This document shows, piece by piece, positions 58,586-64,000 of a stretch of 64,000 nt of DNA. Numbering within the stretch: position 1 is the first letter of the stretch; every line of letters starts with the position of its first letter. A program made the position numbers and the translations under genes. The notes under the pieces were generated by a model that was not told the origin of the DNA, searched no databases, and saw only the letters and a list, made by a program, of their open reading frames with translations. The DNA is from Termitomyces sp. T153 (lineage: Eukaryota; Basidiomycota; Agaricomycetes; Agaricales; Lyophyllaceae). The stretch lies in NCBI GenBank assembly GCA_018296165.2, contig JACKQL020000033.1, forward strand, positions 124,001 through 188,000, read 5' to 3'.

Positions 58586-60346
58586 TTACAAATGCCCAAC
58601 GACATCCTGCGGGACATATGGCTCTTCCAAATATTTCATCTCCTCCTCCGTCAACTTCATATGCACCACCGCTAGTATATTATCATCAAAATCGATTGCA
58701 TTCCAAGAAAAACTATACATACCGACAAGTTCTTCCAAATTTTTTAAGCTCGTCGTGCCCACTATCGGTGCAGTGACACCTTCCTTCGAAAGGGACCATA
58801 AGACCGCGATCTGGGCCATGGAAAGACCTTTCTTCGCCGCGAGTTCTTCGACGCTGTGGAAACAAAAAGGTTAGCCAAGACGTAATTGGGAAGAAAAAAT
58901 TATGGACAACATACCGCTTCAGAATCTCGGGTGTCCCTCCCGCTTTGAGATATCTTTTAACGAACCTATTTTTGCATCATAATGTCGGATTGCGGAAACA
59001 GTGACGCTGAATTGAAAGAACGATATACCGATCCGTATCCCCGCGTTTTGTATGTTCTTGCAACCGACGTGTGAGCAATCCACGAGCAAGCGGAGACCAG
59101 GGGATCGCGCCAACGCCGAATAGCTACGGGTATGTGTATCGTAAGAGAGACGGTGATAGTCAAAGTGAAGAAGGATGGGAGAGAAAGAGGACAGAAAAGG
59201 ATGTAGACATACTTTGAGCGTAGGGAACATCTCCCTCTCTTCCTCTCGGTACAAAAGGCTGTGATGGTTCTGCATCGATATGAAGGGCGTGAGCTTGTGT
59301 GTGATTGCATAGTCTAATTAATAAGTCGAACGATCAGTTTATGTAAGTAGAGACGAAGAGACGCACTTTGCATTTGATGGACTAAGATAAGGTAAGCAAG
59401 GAAAGGGAAACAGGAAAAAGAAGTGAACGTACATTGATAAGCGTGACAAGAGCTCATGCCGATGTAGCGCACGTATCCGGCCTGAACAACGTCGTGGAGA
59501 GCTTGCATCTATTGATGATACAAATCAATACTGCATGTCATGAGAGGACCCGCGGGGACATACAGTCTCCTCGATAGGAGTTTCATAATCAAATCGGTGA
59601 CCTTTGGTGTGAAGAGGTCAATATATGCGCGTGACATCAAAGAAAGTGCACGCACATTGTAACATGTCAATATAATCCACCCCTAGACGCTTGAGACTCG
59701 CTTGCACCGAGTTGAAGATATGCTTCACCCATCTCATCAGAGACATGGCGATAGAAGTGAAAAGACACGAACCTTCCGACTCAACCCATGCTGGTTAACA
59801 TACCCGATCTCATCTGGATTCGTGCCAGACATGATAAAGTTTGTTCCGTAATCGCGGGCAACCACGTTGAATACCTACGATACAATCAGATAGTGATCGT
59901 CACCTTATACTAAAAAGATATGGACCTTCGTGAGAATGACAATCTCTTCGCGCGGAAGCTGGAGTTGTTTAATGGCGTTCCCAAGGATGATCTCCGAGAG
60001 ACCGTTCGAGTATACATCTGCAGTGTCGAACGTCTGGATACCTGCTTCGTACCTAAAAGTACCGCAAATCCCATTAGATCTTACGAGATGAGAACAGAGA
60101 AAAGATACCCACGCGAATTTAATATGCTTGATTGCTTCCTCTTCGCCCAGAACCCACTGCTGCCAGTGCGGGTCGCCGTATTGCATCGTCCCAAGGATGA
60201 TCCTAGACACTTTCAAGCCAGAGTTTCCTAGACGAACTGGACGCCCAATCAGCACCTCATAATCACGATAGGACAATAATCAAGAGAACGCAGTGTGTAC
60301 CATAAGAAATTTTGGATTTGGGTTTCTGGGCTGCGGTTGTCGCCAT
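58586..60346 (-). CDS. Aldo/keto reductase (NADPH-dependent)
   Basis: Thirteen exons keep one frame and give 352 aa: 60346-60301, 60236-60113, 60052-59926, 59874-59773, 59722-59656, 59601-59564, 59508-59433, 59381-59367, 59313-59213, 59123-59029, 58965-58915, 58853-58723, 58671-58586. Introns are 50-89 bp; one exon is only 15 nt. The fold markers are YVRLGNSGLKVSRIILGTMQYG (start), the catalytic tetrad in FDTADVY (D66, Y71), ILTK (K99) and QCHRFD (H157), then IPWSPLARG and the cofactor-binding VGTTSLKNLEEL near the C-terminus, which ends KLTEEEMKYLEEPYVPQ. These are features of fungal versiconal-hemiacetal-reductase/YakC-like AKRs, which reduce aldehydes and ketones; the true substrate is unknown. 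The ATG at 60346 gives the usual short N-terminal arm (MATTAAQKPKSKIS). Intact. Confidence 0.93.
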
Positions 60347-60848
60347 CGTCGATGTATGGACTCAGTGAGAAGGTAAAGATCGAAGTAAGGAAGACAGACA
60401 CTTTATAAGAGAAGGATCCTGTATATTCAGCACTGGCATGACTCGTCTCTTGAGAACTTTCGGCCAACTTTGGTCACTGAGTGTGGAAATCGATTTCATT
60501 ATTGATAAGATCGTCGATGAGATATTCTCTCATCATACGTCACGCGGTTGAATATTTACTCCAATTTCGATGCTATGTTTATCTCTGGTTGGCCACACAT
60601 CCCCAGACCATCTACTATCTTTGTCATGAGTAGAAAATGAAGAGAACCGCTCAAGTCGCTCATTTGTCTTCACACCTACAGCACGATGGATTGGAGTGGA
60701 TTGTTTAGGAACCGGACAATATGTAGAAATTGTCGTTCTCAATCAGACAATGATCTGGACGTCTTCTACAGGTTCTGACTTCATGACCCAATAGAAGGTC
60801 ATACCTGTCAGCCAATATAGCCTTTGATATCATAAATGTTAACATCTA
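60347..60848. other. Intergenic region
   Basis: Separates the 5' end of the aldo/keto reductase from the 3' end of the leucine-rich gene; both lie on the minus strand. Nothing recognised. Confidence 0.6.
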
Positions 60849-61911
60849 CTACCGTAAAAAAACAGCTAGTCCGGGAATGAATATATGGTACACATGACTG
60901 TATTGGGAACTGATCCAATCCACATCTTCTTGTTTCAGATCGCCTGACAGATTGATCGTGTTGAGGTTTAACCCAAATTTGAGTGAGCGAACGGTCAATG
61001 TGGTCAGGTCAAGGAGATCTAAATCAAGATAACGAAGCGAAGGAAATTTGCATCGCGTCAACAAAGGTACTAGATCATCGTCAGACCGCAGAATCAAAGA
61101 TGTTAAATGAGGAACATCCGAGGCATAAAATTGTTGGGAAAGCACAGGATAGTGCGAGAGGTCCTTCCGAAGAGTGCACACGGTCAACTCTTTTAGCTGT
61201 TTTGCATGATAAAGAATGTAAGAACAATCAATCAGCGAAAGGTCACAGCATATGACAAGGTTTGTGAGAGTCAAAAGGAGGGAAGGAGTGAAAGGTAGCC
61301 AGGATGCGACCAGCTGCTCTCGGTGAGCGCTCCACGTCAGGCGCTTCAGATTGGTGAAAGCATTTGCCGGAAGCAAAGAACGAAAATGACGAGAGTCAAC
61401 AGTGAAGGGAAGAGGCTCATTGACTGGAAGGTTAACCTCAAGTTCTGTCCAGAGCTTGAAGTCGATTTCTTCTTTGCCAATGAAAGCAAGGTACCCTCCA
61501 AGATGACGAAGTCCCTGTTCTGGAGGGCACTTTCCTGTCTTAAGTTCGACGGAAACTTTAATCGCGCGACCAACAACCACGGATTCCTCCAGCATGTCGC
61601 GAATATGTAGAAGAGGGTTTCTCGTGCTTTGATTGCCCGGCGCCCCTACTGATAGTCTGACATGTTGCGCACAAGCAGTAACCTCAAGAGGCGGACAGTC
61701 GGGGACATCCTTGTAAAGCCACTCGTATCGCAACATACTAAATTCTACGCAACAACAATGAGATCTGGGCTGACAACTCTTTGGAACAGAACACACTTTT
61801 CTTGAGCAGCGCCTTTGCGAGTAGAGTCAAGGGTTTGAACAATGTCTTAACTCTCGCAGAAATCACCGCTGAGATACGAGAAACGAGAGTTGGCTTTTGC
61901 GTAGTAGTCAT
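60849..61911 (-). CDS. Leucine-rich, F-box-type-like protein of unknown function
   Basis: Two exons, 61911-61797 and 61744-60849, with a 52-bp GT-AG intron give 336 aa. Without this intron the upstream frame ends at a TAG. The N-terminal 40 residues are basic (MTTTQKPTLVSRIS..). The body has spaced Leu-rich segments such as LLPANAFTNLKRLTW, LLLTLTNLVICCDLSL, LKELTVCTLRKDL, VPHLTSLILRSDDDLV, FPSLRYLDLDLLDLTT and NLNTINLSG, resembling the C-terminal half of Agaricomycete F-box/LRR proteins. No F-box motif is seen, so it may be a truncated relative or lack one. The function is not assignable; the gene model is moderately sure. Confidence 0.5.
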
Positions 61912-63062
61912 TCTAGAATGCCTATGGAGGCAGGGGTAGACGAATAACACTAGGAAAAGAACAAAAAATATCAGGTTGTTTTCAGGGTCTGAGGATATAT
62001 GTACTACACAAATTGAACATTGCATCAGCCGAGGCTGTTGTCATCCTGGGCCGCCTAGACAACGTCTCAGTGTATCACATACGATCTCCCGGCAAACATA
62101 AGAGTAGTATATTTTTGGGACAAAGAAACCTATACTTTACAGACATAAATGAGGTCTCGAGAGAAAAAACGAATAGAAGACTCACGAAAACAAAGGGGAG
62201 AAAACAACAATCTTATTGAAGAATGCAGTTGACATAACAACATGTGCCACCCGGCAGTGCTGTGTGACTCGTGTAGGGGCGACCAATTATTCCCAATATC
62301 TTTTGTACTAAGGTGGTTTCAATGGATTATGTACAAAGGCATTCTCGACCTCAAGTTTCATGAGTTCGACAAAACCTCAATCGCTTCAGTTTGTTTGGTA
62401 AGAAGAGAAAATGCAAGTCTAGGTCAGAGAAAACTAAGCTGCGAATAATTATAGGCAAGCAAATAGAGAGGAATAGAGACAAATAATCGCAAGTGGCCAA
62501 AAGCGGCCGCTGGAACAGACAAAAGATTACCGGTACCCACAAAAAGATTAGGCGGTACCCACAACCTGAAATTCCTTCTTCAAAATTGTCCGATCGTTTC
62601 GCCTTATACCCGTGGACTTGTTGTGGCGTGACAAGGCAGAAAAAAATTTGTCTTCATTTCAAACCAGCTCCCGCTCAATCGAGAAGGATTTACAATGTTC
62701 AAGCTCTGACAACAAGAATAAGTGCGTGGATCTATAGTGCCATCGCTACGCGGCACCTTGAATATTGCTATTGTCTGCACCGCTCTGTCTCATAAGTGCA
62801 AACAAGCGACCTGAGTTTTCAGCGGAGCGGCACACGTGGGTTTACAATACTCGTTATTATCATACGGTGTTTTTTGTTCTCAGATCGTATTAATATGGTA
62901 CAGTGAATTCTATCCCATATTGAATTTTCGTCTTGATGTCAAACTATGATCGTGCTAGACAACCTCCCGCCCGCGTGAGCGCCAGTTTCTTTTCATGGCA
63001 TTGACTTCATTAAATGAAAACAGTTGTTCGTCCCGCAGGGTACCGCGCCCCAATTGTCAATT
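61912..63062. other. Intergenic region
   Basis: CpG-containing, single-copy-looking. Divergent position between a minus-strand gene and a plus-strand gene, so it should hold both promoters. No feature recognised. Confidence 0.55.
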
Positions 63063-63960
63063 ATGACTAGTAATCCGGGAGCCTCGGTGAGTACCACATT
63101 AATACCTTGTTCTTTGTTCCATATATTTGCTGTCTGTGCATCGTGGTCCACACAGTATGAGTATCCATACTCGTTCGCGCACTCGGTTTTGGAGCGTACA
63201 CATCCAAGTAGGTCTGGTAGCAGGGAAGCCTCGGTGTGTACCACAGCTCTTTCTTGATTCACAGGACTTCACGGTGATTTTTTCAATCATGCAGGGTGGG
63301 TATCCACCTTATAGAATAGATCTTCCAGGAGCGCATGGAAGAAGAGCGCACTATAATGTGAGTATCAGATCACTTAGTCATTGACTAGACCATCAAACAT
63401 TCTCCATCCCACAGCCAAGTACCAACTTAGGAGCTGGCATGAACCCGCTGCAGCGCCCACATCAAACCATGGTCGGTAATGTGGTGAGTAGGTTCGTTCG
63501 GATCCAATACTTCGCTACTCTAGATCAGCTTCGAGAGCGCCAGTGCAAGAACCCTGTACAGCAGGGAGTAGTGAGTCTAGATGACCACGGGCACCTTGAC
63601 TTTCAACAAGTCAAAGAGATTTTCGACATAGGCACCTGTTTGGTAAACCCCTTTTCCCTGAGATTGATATTGAGAGCTGAGTCTATTTGTGCGCCTAGCC
63701 CGTCCACCCTATCTGGTGGAAAATCTTCGAACCCGTCGAGTCTGACAAGCTGGGTCAGATGGCGGTGCATGTTTTGTCGCAGCTGGGTGTCATATCCTTC
63801 GTATCCGGCTGATAATGATCTTCATAACGACCTTCCTACTAGTTGGAAAGGTTTGGGAAAGTTGGTACCTGGCAGTAGTAGCACCAGTAACTTTCATATG
63901 CATCTCTATACATACATTTTCCTTTAGTTCTCCTTGCAGGGTGCTCGAAGAAATATAACT
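63063..63960 (+). CDS. Putative gene of tiny phase-0 exons, unknown function
   Basis: From ATG 63063 a chain of small exons fits GT-AG borders, every junction so far in phase 0: 63063-63086, 63156-63233, 63295-63357, 63415-63480 (or 63483), 63565 (or 63562)-63642, 63699 onward. The conceptual protein begins MTSNPGAS, YEYPYSFAHSVLERTHPS, then GGYPPYRIDLPGAHGRRAHYN, PSTNLGAGMNPLQRPHQTM, QGVVSLDDHGHLDFQQVKEI and PVHPIWWKIFEPVESDK. It is rich in Tyr/Pro/Gly/His at the N-terminus. I do not recognise a domain. The 3' end is uncertain: either TGA near 63810 or a further splice to a stop near 63960. It could run past the window. Confidence 0.4.
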
Positions 63961-64000
63961 AAGATGTAATAATGACTGTCGGTTGTATAAGAATTCGTTC

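Noticed and set aside
1..64000. CRISPR array, bacterial operon or phage signals
   Set aside because: No regularly spaced short repeats with unique spacers; short GT-AG introns and LTR elements show a fungal nuclear genome. The tandem arrays found have no spacers.

Overview
This looks like nuclear DNA of a TE-rich Agaricomycete (Basidiomycota). The reasons are the many very short GT-AG introns (about 47-90 bp) in the host genes, the fungal PDR-type transporter and amidase, Ty3/Gypsy chromoviruses, a Helitron-type helicase relic and a decayed GH7 cellulase. No species is claimed. Loss of a GH7 gene in a genome this rich in retroelements would suit an ectomycorrhizal fungus, but that is inference.

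Layout. 1-9.5 kb: dead transposons (a truncated long LTR, a Helitron helicase relic, half of a split LTR, an inverted Gypsy fragment). 9.9-11.3 kb: one host gene, an SRPK-like kinase (minus strand), alone in the repeats. 11.6-36.6 kb: nested retroelements, namely a near-complete Gypsy element with chromodomain (13135-19469), a second Gypsy element split by a solo LTR (about 20.9-26.6 kb), a third (27.6-31.7 kb) and fragments. 37.4-50.5 kb: a host island with a GH7 relic (-), a 27-exon PDR-type ABC transporter (+), an 11-exon amidase (-) and a secreted Kre9-like/LysM protein (+), the last two divergent over a 425-bp gap. 50.7-57.4 kb: a minus-strand Gypsy element with two solo LTRs nested in it, then LTR pieces and AT-rich repeats. 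58.6-64 kb: a second host island with an aldo/keto reductase (-), a leucine-rich protein (-) and a gene of tiny phase-0 exons entering from 63.06 kb (+).

Two LTR families dominate. The short family (about 0.44 kb, TGTCAG...TTACA) belongs to the chromodomain Gypsy. The long family (about 1.0-1.16 kb, TGTCA[CT]GACCC...CTGACA) has nine copies here; four are solo LTRs with perfect 5-bp target-site duplications (TSDs), all inserted into older elements. TE sequence is CpG-poor and full of TGG/CGR-to-stop changes; host genes and the youngest long LTR are CpG-rich.

Most notable result: two independent split TSDs (GTAAG and TTGGG) and two split LTR insertions show that the interval holding the kinase gene has been inverted relative to its left flank, with one breakpoint inside a Gypsy reverse transcriptase. 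Smaller but precise: a roughly 170-bp inversion that flips the DSG active-site half of a Gypsy protease, a GH7 pseudogene, and a secreted protein that joins a Kre9-like domain to two LysM-like modules. All exon models were made by eye from GT-AG sites and reading-phase arithmetic; none has transcript support.
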